Positions 7,703-16,584 of a stretch of 64,000 nucleotides of DNA are shown piece by piece. The notes beneath the pieces are model-generated. The model was not told the DNA's origin. It did not search any database and saw only the letters and a list, made by a program, of their open reading frames with translations. The stretch's first letter is position 1. Each line of letters begins with the position of its first letter. Made by a program: the position numbers and the translations under genes. The stretch is from Acinetobacter sp. WC-141 (GTDB lineage Bacteria > Pseudomonadota > Gammaproteobacteria > Pseudomonadales > Moraxellaceae): NCBI RefSeq assembly GCF_000313935.1, contig NZ_AMSS01000016.1, positions 1-64,000 of the forward strand, in the 5' to 3' direction.

Positions 7703-9148
7703 TTAGAAAGACACCATTTTTCCAGGGTTCAGCATTGCACCAATGCCATACATACTTTTAGCGAGTGGAATAACAACGGGTGCAAGGGTACGGCCAAAAA
7801 TAATATTTTGATGGTCAATTTTAGATAACATTTCAAAGTCGTTAGATTGCCCAACAAAGTCACTCGCAATCGCTTTACCAATGCGTACCGTCTGTGCAAC
7901 GCCGTGACCACTCCAGCCGTGAACAGCATAAATCGGGAATTTATTGCCAAACTTACGGCTATCAACTGCACCATTTACGGTTAAATCAGTCGTTCCACTC
8001 CACACAAAATCCATCTCTAGATTTTTAATTTGCGGAAACACGGTATGAATTCGGTGCTCTAAATAATTTAAAGTTTTCTCTGGTCCCCAGCATGTTCCTG
8101 TACCTTGGCCACCAAACAGTAAACGGTTATTAAACACGGGACGATAGTAATCAATCTGGAACTGCGTGTCATAGACTGGATGCCCAAATGGCAGAAGCTC
8201 TTTTGTATCAAGCTCTAGCGGGGCAGTCGTCGCAACATAAGTATAGAAAGGGATAGTGGTATTGTTTTGCTCTGATAAGAGTTTAAACGAGGCATGATGT
8301 ACCGCCAAAACCACAGATTTTTTAGCTTTGACTACGGCATTTGCTGTTTGAACATAAATACCATCTGCTTTTTCTTCTATCGAAATGACTTCTGTTTGTT
8401 CATAAACAGAGCCGCCATTTTGGCAAAACCCATAAATTAAGCCACGGTTCAAAGCTAAAGGATGGATTTGTCCACCCAAATCATCAATTAAACCACCCGT
8501 ATAATAATCAGACTTAATATAGTCCATGAGTTCGTGTTTACCTACAATGCGCGTATGGTCTTCACCTAAATATTTTCGTGCATCGGCGCCTTGTGTTAAA
8601 CCAACCAAATGTCCTTCATGAACAGCGGCAGTAATGTGACCATGTTTTCGGTCAAAGTTGAGTTGGTATTTTTCTGAGATGTCATCAATCAGTTGCATTG
8701 CTTCTGTAGAGGTAAAATGCCAGAGTTTTTTGGCATCTTCATAGCTGAGTCGATCGGCCATTTCTTGAGCTTCCCAGCGCGCTAAACCTGGAGTGAGCTG
8801 TCCACCATTTCTGCCCGAAGCTGCGCTACCAATACGGTTTTTTTCTAGTAAAACAGTATCTACGCCTTGTTCAGCTAAATGTAATGCACTTGATGAACCT
8901 AATAAGCCACCGCCAATAACCACCACATCGCATTCAATATCAGCTTGTAAACTGTCAAATGTATGCCAATCAGAAAGCGAGCTTTCATAATAGTTCGCTG
9001 GGTTATCTACCGATGTACCGTTAACTGTAGTTGAGTCAAATTTTGCATATTTGGGATTTAACCAGCTCCACTCTTTGCCCACTTGTAGAGAATTACTTGG
9101 TTTATATTGCACGTCTTTTAAAAGTTGAGGTTTAGAAATAATTTTCAT
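7703..9148 (-). CDS. FAD-dependent amine oxidase (DAO family, PuuB-like)
   Basis: This 481-residue flavoenzyme has a FAD-binding GGGLLG motif at residues 79-84 followed by SALHLAEQG, the segment GSAASGRNGGQLTPGLA typical of the PuuB/OrdL branch, and a C-terminal HGWSGHGVAQT motif that contacts the flavin. A roughly 70-residue extension precedes the Rossmann fold. The branch oxidises amines or gamma-glutamyl-amines to aldehydes with release of ammonia and H2O2. It starts 18 bases downstream of the polyamine-type permease, and an aldehyde dehydrogenase lies in the same cluster, which suggests uptake, oxidation and then acid formation. No gamma-glutamylputrescine synthetase is present, so the substrate could be a free amine. 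AGGA precedes the ATG. Confidence 0.85.
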   Translation of the reverse strand: MKIISKPQLLKDVQYKPSNSLQVGKEWSWLNPKYAKFDSTTVNGTSVDNPANYYESSLSDWHTFDSLQADIECDVVVIGGGLLGSSSALHLAEQGVDTVLLEKNRIGSAASGRNGGQLTPGLARWEAQEMADRLSYEDAKKLWHFTSTEAMQLIDDISEKYQLNFDRKHGHITAAVHEGHLVGLTQGADARKYLGEDHTRIVGKHELMDYIKSDYYTGGLIDDLGGQIHPLALNRGLIYGFCQNGGSVYEQTEVISIEEKADGIYVQTANAVVKAKKSVVLAVHHASFKLLSEQNNTTIPFYTYVATTAPLELDTKELLPFGHPVYDTQFQIDYYRPVFNNRLLFGGQGTGTCWGPEKTLNYLEHRIHTVFPQIKNLEMDFVWSGTTDLTVNGAVDSRKFGNKFPIYAVHGWSGHGVAQTVRIGKAIASDFVGQSNDFEMLSKIDHQNIIFGRTLAPVVIPLAKSMYGIGAMLNPGKMVSF

Positions 9149-9166
9149 AACAAAGTTCCTGTAAAA

Positions 9167-10498
9167 TTAATAAGCATTACTAATCGCAATACTTTGTTTT
9201 TTAATCGTTTTATAGATAAATAAAAGAATGCCTAACGATAACCAGAAACATCCGAAAGTAAGCGAAGATGAATCAAGGTTAAGCCAGAGGCAAATAATGC
9301 TAATGACTGAGATAAGCGGTAAAAATAGATTTAAAAATTTGTTTTTAAACCCTGAGCGCTGTTTATCTTTAATATAAAACTTCATAAAAACTGAGAAATT
9401 TACGGCTGTAAAAGCAACTAGTGCACCAAAGCTGATCAGGCTTACAACTTGTGCTAAATCTAGAAAAACCGCAGACATCGAAATAAGACCAACAAATAAA
9501 ACTGAGAAAAATGGTGTACCTAAGGAGATGTGAATTGTCCCAAAATACTTTTTAGGAAAAATATTATCGGTACCCATTATATACAGTAAACGCGAAGCAC
9601 TGGCATGAGAAGCAAGACCAGAGGCGACTGTGTTCATAATTTGTCCGCATAAGAATATGGACTGGAAAAAAGCACCGCCCACATAGAGCACAATTTCAGG
9701 AAGCGCTTCTGAAGGGTGATGAAAGCGAAGATTATTAGGGAAATAAAGCTGAATAAACCAAGCCGCAGTAAAGAAAATAAACCCACCAGCAAGTGTCGTT
9801 AACATGACTGCTCGGGGAATATTTTTGGTGGGTTGTTTGGTTTCATTTGAAAGCGTAGTAACCGCATCAAAACCTAAAAACGAAAAGCACAAAACTGAGG
9901 CACCTGCTACAAGAGGCAAGATAGATTGCTGCTCATGCCAGAGTGGAGCCAACGTAAGCACATGTTCATAGCCTTGCGTAGAACCAATACCCTGAATGAC
10001 TAAATACACAAAAATGACCATGAGTATGATGGGTGCAAATACAAACAACAGACTCAGATTGGCAAGTAACCGAATGCGGAAACAATTCACTAAAGTGACT
10101 AGACTCGCCGAAACAATTACCCAGAACCAGTAAGGCAGACTTGGAATAAGGGCGGTGAGATAAATTGCGGCAAGCAAAACATTAATGAGTGGTAATAATA
10201 GATAGTCGAGTAGAGAACACCAGCCGACAAAAAAACCACTTTTAGGGCCTAAACTTTCGGCCGTATAACTATATGCTGAACCTGATTTTTCCGAAGTTTT
10301 ACTGAATCTTGCATAGCTCCAAGCGGTGAGTAACATGGCGCCAAGTGCGAGTAAATATGCAAGTGGCACATGACCATTGGTAATTCCAGAGACAATACCG
10401 AAAGTATCAAATACCGTCATGGGTGTCATGTAGGCAATACCAATAATGGTGACTTGCCAAAGAGACAGTTTTTTTAAGGAAGACGTTTTATTTTCCAT
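9167..10498 (-). CDS. APC-superfamily amine/amino acid permease (PuuP-like)
   Basis: This 443-residue protein with 12 predicted membrane segments has the PuuP/PlaP-type hallmarks: LSLWQVTIIGIAYMTPMTVFDTFGI at the N-terminus, KSGSAYSYTAESLGPKSGF around residue 70, and SFLGFDAVTTLSNETKQPTKNIP near 210. Relatives import putrescine or related amines with protons. It is the first gene of a two-gene unit with the FAD oxidase (18-base spacing), so the permeant is probably the oxidase substrate. The last 60 residues diverge from E. coli PuuP. Confidence 0.82.
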   Translation of the reverse strand: MENKTSSLKKLSLWQVTIIGIAYMTPMTVFDTFGIVSGITNGHVPLAYLLALGAMLLTAWSYARFSKTSEKSGSAYSYTAESLGPKSGFFVGWCSLLDYLLLPLINVLLAAIYLTALIPSLPYWFWVIVSASLVTLVNCFRIRLLANLSLLFVFAPIILMVIFVYLVIQGIGSTQGYEHVLTLAPLWHEQQSILPLVAGASVLCFSFLGFDAVTTLSNETKQPTKNIPRAVMLTTLAGGFIFFTAAWFIQLYFPNNLRFHHPSEALPEIVLYVGGAFFQSIFLCGQIMNTVASGLASHASASRLLYIMGTDNIFPKKYFGTIHISLGTPFFSVLFVGLISMSAVFLDLAQVVSLISFGALVAFTAVNFSVFMKFYIKDKQRSGFKNKFLNLFLPLISVISIICLWLNLDSSSLTFGCFWLSLGILLFIYKTIKKQSIAISNAY

Positions 10499-10574
10499 GT
10501 CATTTCAACCTCAAATTTCGTTGTTTTGCTTTTCATCCGGAAAAGCGATGCTATTTTTGAGCCAAAACTTCCCC

Positions 10575-10596
10575 TAGACCTGAGTAAATAGGTCTA
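10575..10596. promoter_or_regulatory. Inverted repeat upstream of the permease gene
   Basis: TAGACCT and AGGTCTA are perfect inverted arms with an eight-base spacer in the 187-base gap before the permease gene. It could be an operator for the cluster's GntR regulator, though it does not closely match the palindrome before the aldehyde dehydrogenase. Confidence 0.3.
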
Positions 10597-10685
10597 TTTG
10601 AAGAAAGTTTGTACAAAAGTGGGTGGCTGTTGTGCCTTGGTGATGCCCTAAAGTAAGGTCAAATATTTATATCTTTGATTTCACT

Positions 10686-11393
10686 CTAGATCACGACCAG
10701 TTGAAAAGATTGACACGGTCGTGAGAGAACCTGCTGGGTGCTTTGTCCTCTAAATAATGTGCCTGTCCTGATCGTGACGTCATTTGAAGTAATGACTCGG
10801 GAAGAATCGTTGATGACGATTGCTTTTTGTTTGATGTTTTTAAGCTTCGGCATGAGTAGTTTTTCGAGTGCAGAAACTAAGATGTCGGTGGCAATTACAC
10901 CAATAAATTGATCGCGAATCATGACTGGATGGGCAAGGGTGATGGTGTATGCACCATTACAAATATAGTCGACATAAGGCCCATGGATGCACGGACTTTT
11001 ATTTTGAGCAGGTTTATGGAACCACTCAAAAGAACGAAAATCTAAAAACCGCTGAGCATTTTGATAGTTTTCAAGTTTTGCTTGCTGCAACTGATCTTCT
11101 TTTTTATACCACCATTCGAGTGTCCAATAATCTTGTTCTTCTTGCGTTGCAGGGCTATAACTTGCAAAGCCGATACCTTGACTGTAATGGCTTTCCTGTA
11201 GCGCCTTTTTAATTTCTTTTTGCAATGCTGCACGCTCTGAACCTGAAAGCTTAATATCTTTAGTCTTTTCAGGTTCATGCTTAGAGAGAATTTTGCTCGC
11301 TTTGGTCGCCAGCTTTTCTGTAATGGCTGTCGTTTCTTCAACCACCGTCTTTAACAAATTTTGAAGCTCTTCTATATCTAAATGTTGGGTCAT
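10686..11393 (-). CDS. Soluble cache-domain protein
   Basis: This 235-residue protein has no signal peptide or membrane segment. Residues 1-75 are mostly helical (EELQNLLKTVVEETTAITEKL). The remainder resembles the ligand-sensing half of cache/PAS-like receptors, including the PYVDYICNGAYTITLAHPVM stretch and DQFIGVIATDILVSALEKLL. Cache domains normally sit outside the membrane on chemoreceptors and kinases and bind amines or amino acids. A free-standing cytoplasmic copy in a catabolic cluster suggests an amine-sensing or buffering role (inference). An AGGAG box sits eight bases before the ATG, and the gene lies between the GntR regulator and the permease. Confidence 0.65.
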   Translation of the reverse strand: MTQHLDIEELQNLLKTVVEETTAITEKLATKASKILSKHEPEKTKDIKLSGSERAALQKEIKKALQESHYSQGIGFASYSPATQEEQDYWTLEWWYKKEDQLQQAKLENYQNAQRFLDFRSFEWFHKPAQNKSPCIHGPYVDYICNGAYTITLAHPVMIRDQFIGVIATDILVSALEKLLMPKLKNIKQKAIVINDSSRVITSNDVTIRTGTLFRGQSTQQVLSRPCQSFQLVVI

Positions 11394-11458
11394 TCCTATA
11401 ACTCCTAAAATTCCGTATTTCTCACTTGATACTTTATAAGCGCTCTACTTTATTGTTT

Positions 11459-12178
11459 TTATTCGATAGATAACTTATATCGAAGCATTTGGTCTGTTAG
11501 CATCGAAATGATTTTTCGTGCTTGAATAACAGCATCATCTTCATTGCCTTGAACAAAAGATGATAAAAGTTGGTGGTATTGAGCGACGACCGATTGATGA
11601 AATTGATCATCTTGGTAAAGCACAGCAATGAGCGGTGCCCACTCGGCTTGTATAGTTAACTCTTGATTTGCCAAGCGAGCTGATTGGGCAAACGAGGTGA
11701 GTGTCAGCAAGCAACGTAAATCAAGTTGAGCACGTGTGTCTGCTTCAACGGCCTGTTCAAACTGCTCAATAAGCTCTTTGATTTTATTCAGTTCATATTC
11801 AGTGGTTCTTTGTGCGGCTAAATAGGCGCCATGACTTAAAATTGCACTATGAAACTCGCCTAGATCAGCTAGATATTCATTGGAAGCTTGACGTAGCGGA
11901 TGTTTGTTTAAGAGCAAATCAGGTGGTAACTCACAAACAAAACTTCCGCCGTTTCGCCCGCGTCGTGTATCAATCAGACCCTTTACGCGTAAAGTATTTA
12001 ACGCTTCACGAACGGTAATGGGTGACACTCCCATTAAGCGAGCTAAATCCGCCTCGTTAGGAAGTTGTTCATTACTTTTAAGCAATCCAGAGATAATTGC
12101 ATTTTCTAAGCGTTCTACAACTTGTTCCGATCGAGTTGCCTGAGCGATAGGTGCAAAAATTATCGTATATGCTGACAT
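11459..12178 (-). CDS. GntR-family (FadR/FCD type) regulator of the amine cluster
   Basis: This 239-residue protein has a winged-helix GntR domain at residues 17-85 (RLENAIISGLLKSNEQLP, ADLARLMGVSPITVREALNTLRVKGLI, GRNGGSFV) followed by an all-helical FCD-like effector domain. The family binds palindromic operators and is released by a pathway metabolite. It lies inside the amine cluster, 65 bases from the cache gene and 55 from the NTF2-like gene, so local regulation is likely. A candidate operator is the palindrome at 14501-14519 before the aldehyde dehydrogenase gene. Confidence 0.88.
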   Translation of the reverse strand: MSAYTIIFAPIAQATRSEQVVERLENAIISGLLKSNEQLPNEADLARLMGVSPITVREALNTLRVKGLIDTRRGRNGGSFVCELPPDLLLNKHPLRQASNEYLADLGEFHSAILSHGAYLAAQRTTEYELNKIKELIEQFEQAVEADTRAQLDLRCLLTLTSFAQSARLANQELTIQAEWAPLIAVLYQDDQFHQSVVAQYHQLLSSFVQGNEDDAVIQARKIISMLTDQMLRYKLSIE

Positions 12179-12233
12179 GGCGAATTCTCTAAAAGCTAAG
12201 TCAGTGACTTAGCTTAATGAAACGGATAAATGA

Positions 12234-13004
12234 TTAAAACACGCCATATTGATGGACTGCCTGTTCATCTTCAGGCACGGCTGGTATTGCATCCCAAAGT
12301 TCAACAATCTTGCCATTATCTACACGCCATAGTTCAAAATAGGCATGTCGATTACCAGCAATATTTCCTTCAGAATGTGTCAATACAAATTGACCATCAG
12401 CAATGGAGCGATGAGTTTTGGAGTATACCAAACCTTGTCCTTCATTACGGATATTGTTCAAAAAATCAATCACTGCCTTAACGCCATCGCCAATATCTGG
12501 GCTATGTTGAATGAATTGATCATCGTGGGTGTATTCTTTAAATGCTTCATAATTGCCATCAATTAATGACTTCTTAAAGAACGAGGTCACAATCTCACGA
12601 TTTTTCTCTGGGTCATGGTGAGTTACGATTTCAGTTGGGCCATCTAATTGTGTTCTACCACTTACATTTGGAGCGGCTTCTGCCACCAGACCATCCCAGT
12701 GTTCCACAATTTTGCCATCTTTGACTCGGTAAATATCAAAACCAACCAAAGGGTTTTCATCTAATCCCTGAAAGCGGCCATGAATTGCAACCAAGTCGCC
12801 ATCTGCAAGTACACGTACAGCTTCATGCTGCATGTCCGGGCAGTCTTCTACCAGTTGGCGAAGTCCGGAAAGACCATTTGCAACCAAAGGTGAGTGCTCA
12901 ATAAAGTCTTCAGAAAAATAACGGTCCAAAGCAGTGGTGTCGTGCAAATTAAATAGCTCGTGATGGGCTTTAGTCACCAAGTCTTTCATTTCTTGTTTAT
13001 TCAT
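12234..13004 (-). CDS. Tandem NTF2-like (SnoaL-type) protein
   Basis: This 256-residue protein consists of two similar NTF2-like domains, about residues 5-115 and 128-245. Both contain the pattern F-hydrophobic-[EQ]HSP (FIEHSPLVANG; FIQHSPDIGDG), a strand with DG[DQ][LF]V, and a closing DIYRVKDGKIVEHWD / ELWRVDNGKIVELWD motif. SnoaL-like folds act as cyclases, isomerases or binding proteins; no catalytic residue can be assigned here. It lies 25 bases downstream of the aldehyde dehydrogenase and should be co-transcribed with it. A role in binding or rearranging the amine-derived intermediate is a guess from context. Confidence 0.78.
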   Translation of the reverse strand: MNKQEMKDLVTKAHHELFNLHDTTALDRYFSEDFIEHSPLVANGLSGLRQLVEDCPDMQHEAVRVLADGDLVAIHGRFQGLDENPLVGFDIYRVKDGKIVEHWDGLVAEAAPNVSGRTQLDGPTEIVTHHDPEKNREIVTSFFKKSLIDGNYEAFKEYTHDDQFIQHSPDIGDGVKAVIDFLNNIRNEGQGLVYSKTHRSIADGQFVLTHSEGNIAGNRHAYFELWRVDNGKIVELWDAIPAVPEDEQAVHQYGVF

Positions 13005-13029
13005 TTTGATCTCCTTTCAAAGTCCATTT

Positions 13030-14463
13030 TTATTGTTCATTTGAACTCATCACATGCTTAACGCGCGTATATTCTTCAAAACCGTAGCCTGATAAATCTT
13101 TACCATAACCTGATTTTTTGAAACCGCCGTGCGGCATTTCTGCGGTGAGTGGAATATGGGTATTAATCCAAACTGTACCGAAATCGAGTTCACGAGACAG
13201 GCGAGTTGCGCGCGCATGGTCTTTTGTCCAAATACTTGATGCCAAGCCATATTCAATATCGTTGGCTTTTTCAATTGCATCATTTTCATCGATAAATTTT
13301 TGAACAGTGATGACCGGTCCAAAAATTTCATTCTGGATTGCTTCATCGTGTTGTTTTAAGCCACTAATAACGGTTGGTTCAAAATAGAAGCCCGGGCGAT
13401 CTGCTTGTTTTCCACCCGTTTCAACTTTGGCATGAGCCGGTAAGTTGTCGATAAAGGCTTTAACATTCTTTAATTGATTGGCATTGTTAAGTGGACCATA
13501 AAGCGCATCTTGATCATCGGGTTCGCCAAAACGAGTATTCTTTGCAGCTTCAACGAGTTTAGCTAAAAACTCATCATGAATTGCTTCAGACACAATCACA
13601 CGTGTGGCCGCAGTACAGTCTTGGCCTGCGTTGAAATAGCCCGTTAATGCAATCATTTCAACTGCTTTATCAATATCGGCATCTTCAAAAACCACCACAG
13701 GTGCTTTACCACCAAGTTCAAGATGAGCTTTTGCTAGATTTGCTGCGGCAGAAGCTGCAACTTGTAATCCGGCACGAACCGAACCGGTAATAGAAACGAG
13801 TGCAGGGGTCTTATGTGATACAACTTTTGAACCCACCTGAGCTTGTCCTAACACCACGTTAAATGCACCTTTAGGGAAAAATGGTGCAGCAATTTCAGCA
13901 AGTAAAAGCGTACTTTCAGGCGTGGTATCACTTGGTTTTAGTACCACTGTGTTACCTGCGGCCAAAGCAGGAGCAATTTTCCAAACCGCCATCATGAGTG
14001 GATAGTTCCAAGGTGTAACTTGACCAACTACGCCGACAGGTTCACGGCGAATAGAAGAGGTTAAACCTTCTAAATACTCACCTGAAGCTGTGCCATTGAG
14101 TAAGCGGGCAGCGCCTGCAAAGAAACGGACCTGATCTGCCGATGCACCCACTTCTTCAGATGCAATTAAGTGTTTTAACTGACCTGTATTACGACTTTGA
14201 GCCTCAATTAAACGCTCTGCATTTGTTTCAATGGCATCTGCCAATTGAAGTAAAGCTTTTTGACGAGTCGAAGGTGTACTGCGTCCCCAAATTTTAAAAG
14301 CTTCTTTTGCAGCAGCATAAGCTGCATCAACTTCAGCCTCGGTTGCATTCGGTGATTGTGCATAAACTTCCCCAGTCACCGGGCTGACCAAGTCGAAATA
14401 ATCATTTCCTTTGCTAGCAACATATTCGCCGTTAATAAAGTGTTGTAGTTGAGTTTTAGCCAT
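13030..14463 (-). CDS. NAD-dependent aminoaldehyde dehydrogenase (GabALDH-like)
   Basis: This 477-residue aldehyde dehydrogenase has the catalytic cysteine in GQDCTAATR, the general-base glutamate in LELGGKAP, and the NAD-binding region VTPWNYPLMMAVWKIAPALAAGN. The overall sequence resembles 4-aminobutyraldehyde dehydrogenases (PatD/YdcW, PuuC group). It should oxidise the aldehyde released by the FAD oxidase of the same cluster to the corresponding acid. It is the first gene of the minus-strand cluster, transcribed from a promoter with a clear palindrome (14501-14519). The exact aldehyde is not deducible. Confidence 0.87.
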   Translation of the reverse strand: MAKTQLQHFINGEYVASKGNDYFDLVSPVTGEVYAQSPNATEAEVDAAYAAAKEAFKIWGRSTPSTRQKALLQLADAIETNAERLIEAQSRNTGQLKHLIASEEVGASADQVRFFAGAARLLNGTASGEYLEGLTSSIRREPVGVVGQVTPWNYPLMMAVWKIAPALAAGNTVVLKPSDTTPESTLLLAEIAAPFFPKGAFNVVLGQAQVGSKVVSHKTPALVSITGSVRAGLQVAASAAANLAKAHLELGGKAPVVVFEDADIDKAVEMIALTGYFNAGQDCTAATRVIVSEAIHDEFLAKLVEAAKNTRFGEPDDQDALYGPLNNANQLKNVKAFIDNLPAHAKVETGGKQADRPGFYFEPTVISGLKQHDEAIQNEIFGPVITVQKFIDENDAIEKANDIEYGLASSIWTKDHARATRLSRELDFGTVWINTHIPLTAEMPHGGFKKSGYGKDLSGYGFEEYTRVKHVMSSNEQ

Positions 14464-14500
14464 TTTTTATACCTTGTCCTTAGGTTTTAACATATAACAT

Positions 14501-14519
14501 ATAATACTATATGTATTAT
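14501..14519. promoter_or_regulatory. Candidate operator in the amine-cluster promoter
   Basis: ATAATAC-TATAT-GTATTAT is a perfect seven-base inverted repeat with a five-base centre, 38 bases upstream of the aldehyde dehydrogenase ATG. The flanks extend it imperfectly (AACATA on the left, TATGTT on the right). Size and position fit a GntR/FCD operator for the regulator at 11459-12178. Confidence 0.45.
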
Positions 14520-14723
14520 GTTTTAAATTTTCTGTCAAATGCTTTGATGAGGGGAGTCAGTGAAAAAAGTCGGAATTTAAATCAAATTAGATTTTAAGTT
14601 TTTGATTTGATTATTTAAAAAAAATAAAAAATTTATTGAAGATTTTTAGGCAAGGTTGATTGACGTCGTAGTTCAGTAGATTTGAGGAAAGCCAAGAGCA
14701 GAATTTTACTAATCAAAAGCAGC

Positions 14724-14759
14724 TTGATGAGCTAAACCTGCTTAGCTCATCAATTTTTT
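14724..14759. terminator. Strong hairpin terminator between divergently read units
   Basis: TTGATGAGCTAA (14724-14735) pairs perfectly with TTAGCTCATCAA (14742-14753), followed by TTTTTT on the plus strand. It lies downstream of the minus-strand Lrp gene, but the T tract favours termination of plus-strand transcripts. No plus-strand gene is evident between 14464 and 14723. Confidence 0.65.
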
Positions 14760-14790
14760 GTTTTTTATGATTTGAAGTTAAAACGGATGA

Positions 14791-15213
14791 TTAGGTCTTA
14801 TGACTTGCAAGTAGAATGCTGGTTTCACTGTTATAAATACCAGAAATATTTCTGATTCTCTCTAAAACTTTATCGAAGTTTTCTAAGGTGTCAGAGCGTA
14901 GTTCAACTAAAATGTCCCATTTGCCATTGGTTTTATGCAAACATTCCACGGCACTTTCTAGGCGTAATTCTTTAATCACGGATTGTGCTTTAGTGCCTTC
15001 GACCATAATGCTCATCCATGCACGAATAACGTTGCGTTCTGCATTGGGCTTAAACCTTACCGTATATCCGGTAATGATGCCCGAAGACTCCAAATACTCG
15101 ATTCTCTTTTTAACCGTTGCGCGTGAAACGTGAACTTTTTCGGCTAACTCGGTAACAGACATCCGTGCGTTATCTTTAAGTAAACCTAAAATAATTTGAT
15201 CAATGTTATCCAT
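14791..15213 (-). CDS. Lrp/AsnC-family regulator of the astN-astO locus
   Basis: With the start at the ATG at 15213, the protein has 140 residues, a normal Lrp size; longer forms add an AT-rich tail with no conservation. The N-terminal helix-turn-helix (about 4-50: QIILGLLKDNARMSVTELAEKVHVSRATVKKRIEYLE) is followed by an AsnC ligand domain with the typical WDILVELRSDTLENFD segment. It is divergent from the transaminase gene across a 135-base promoter region. Lrp/AsnC proteins beside amino acid catabolic genes commonly activate them in response to the substrate, here probably ornithine or arginine (inference). Confidence 0.85.
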   Translation of the reverse strand: MDNIDQIILGLLKDNARMSVTELAEKVHVSRATVKKRIEYLESSGIITGYTVRFKPNAERNVIRAWMSIMVEGTKAQSVIKELRLESAVECLHKTNGKWDILVELRSDTLENFDKVLERIRNISGIYNSETSILLASHKT

Positions 15214-15348
15214 ATTGTAATTGTCAATTATCAGATTGGTAAAAAATAATTCATTTTTGACTGAATTACAAATTTTGTGAATCAATTTGATTTTGAATAA
15301 TAGGGTCATCAGTTAAGCCTAATAATTCAATTTAATGGACTAGATAAG

Positions 15349-16584
15349 ATGAATAATTTTGCAGTTTCTCGTAATGACTTTAACGAGTGGATGGTTCCAG
15401 TTTTTGCACCGGCAAATTTCATTCCGGTACGTGGGGAAGGTTCACGTATTTGGGATCAAGAAAATAAAGAATATATCGATTTTGCAGGCGGGATTGCAGT
15501 AAACGCATTAGGTCATGCGCATCCAGTGGCAGTAAATGCTTTAACACAACAAGCAACAAAACTTTGGCATGTAGGCAATGGATATACAAATGAACCCGTT
15601 CTACGCCTTGCAAAACAACTCACCGAAAATACATTTGCAGATAAGGTTTTCTTCTGTAACTCAGGTGCTGAAGCGAACGAAGCAGCTTTAAAACTGGCTC
15701 GTAAAGTTGGTCTAGACAGTGGTGTTGCTGGCAAAAGTGGCATTGTGGCATTTAATAATGCTTTCCATGGCCGTACTTTATTTACTGTTTCAGCGGGTGG
15801 TCAACCTAAATATTCACAAGACTTTGCGCCACTTCCAAATGGCATTAACCACGTTGCTTTTAACGATTTAGAAGCTGCAAAAGCAGTGATTAATGAGCAA
15901 ACATGTGCTGTTATTGTTGAGCCGATCCAAGGTGAAGGCGGCGTTATTCCTGCTGACCTCGAATTTTTAAAAGGTTTGCGCGCACTGTGTGATGAGTTTG
16001 GTGCCTTACTGATTTTTGATGAAGTGCAAACGGGTGTTGGTCGTACAGGTGCACTGTATGCCTACATGAACTCTGGTGTTATTCCAGATGTGTTAACGAC
16101 TGCAAAAGCACTAGGTGGTGGTTTCCCAGTAGGCGCAATGTTAACAACTGATAAGTTTGCTCCACATTTTTCAGTGGGTACACATGGTACGACTTATGGT
16201 GGTAATCCATTGGCAAGTGCAGTTGCTGGTGCAGTATTTGAGTTTATTAATACACCTGAAGTGCTTAAAGGCGTTAAAGAGCGTCATGACTACTATAAAA
16301 ACGCTTTAAATAAATTAAATGAAAAATATGAAGTCTTTAAAACGATTCGCGGTGAAGGCTTATTGATTGGTTGTGCCTTAAAAGATGAATTCGCTGGTAA
16401 AGCAAAAGACATTAATAATCTTGCGGGCGAAGAAGGTTTATTGAGTTTGATTGCTGGTCCAAACGTTATACGTTTTACTCCGTCTTTGATTATTCCATTT
16501 GCCGATATTGATGAAGGTCTGCAACGGTTCGAACGTGCGCTTGCTCGCTTTGTGGAAATTCAAAAGGATGAACAAGCAGCATGA
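15349..16584 (+). CDS. astN: Succinylornithine transaminase (AstC/ArgD family), AstN-like
   Basis: This 411-residue class-III aminotransferase closely resembles AstC/Arg[42 protein letters not shown], the NAFHGRTLF motif, a metal/PLP-binding [13 protein letters not shown], and the PLP lysine in [14 protein letters not shown]. It should move the delta-amino group of N2-succinylornithine to 2-oxoglutarate. It overlaps the succinyltransferase gene by four bases. From memory, A. baumannii has a second AST-type locus (astN, astO, astP) that serves ornithine use rather than arginine; this pair, without astD, astB or astE nearby, fits that description. The symbol is given on that basis. Confidence 0.85.
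   Translation: MNNFAVSRNDFNEWMVPVFAPANFIPVRGEGSRIWDQENKEYIDFAGGIAVNALGHAHPVAVNALTQQATKLWHVGNGYTNEPVLRLAKQLTENTFADKVFFCNSGAEANEAALKLARKVGLDSGVAGKSGIVAFNNAFHGRTLFTVSAGGQPKYSQDFAPLPNGINHVAFNDLEAAKAVINEQTCAVIVEPIQGEGGVIPADLEFLKGLRALCDEFGALLIFDEVQTGVGRTGALYAYMNSGVIPDVLTTAKALGGGFPVGAMLTTDKFAPHFSVGTHGTTYGGNPLASAVAGAVFEFINTPEVLKGVKERHDYYKNALNKLNEKYEVFKTIRGEGLLIGCALKDEFAGKAKDINNLAGEEGLLSLIAGPNVIRFTPSLIIPFADIDEGLQRFERALARFVEIQKDEQAA

Noticed and set aside
11042..11341. 99-residue lysine-rich minus-strand frame
   Set aside because: It lies within the cache-domain gene on the same strand in another frame, with low-complexity composition typical of a shadow frame.
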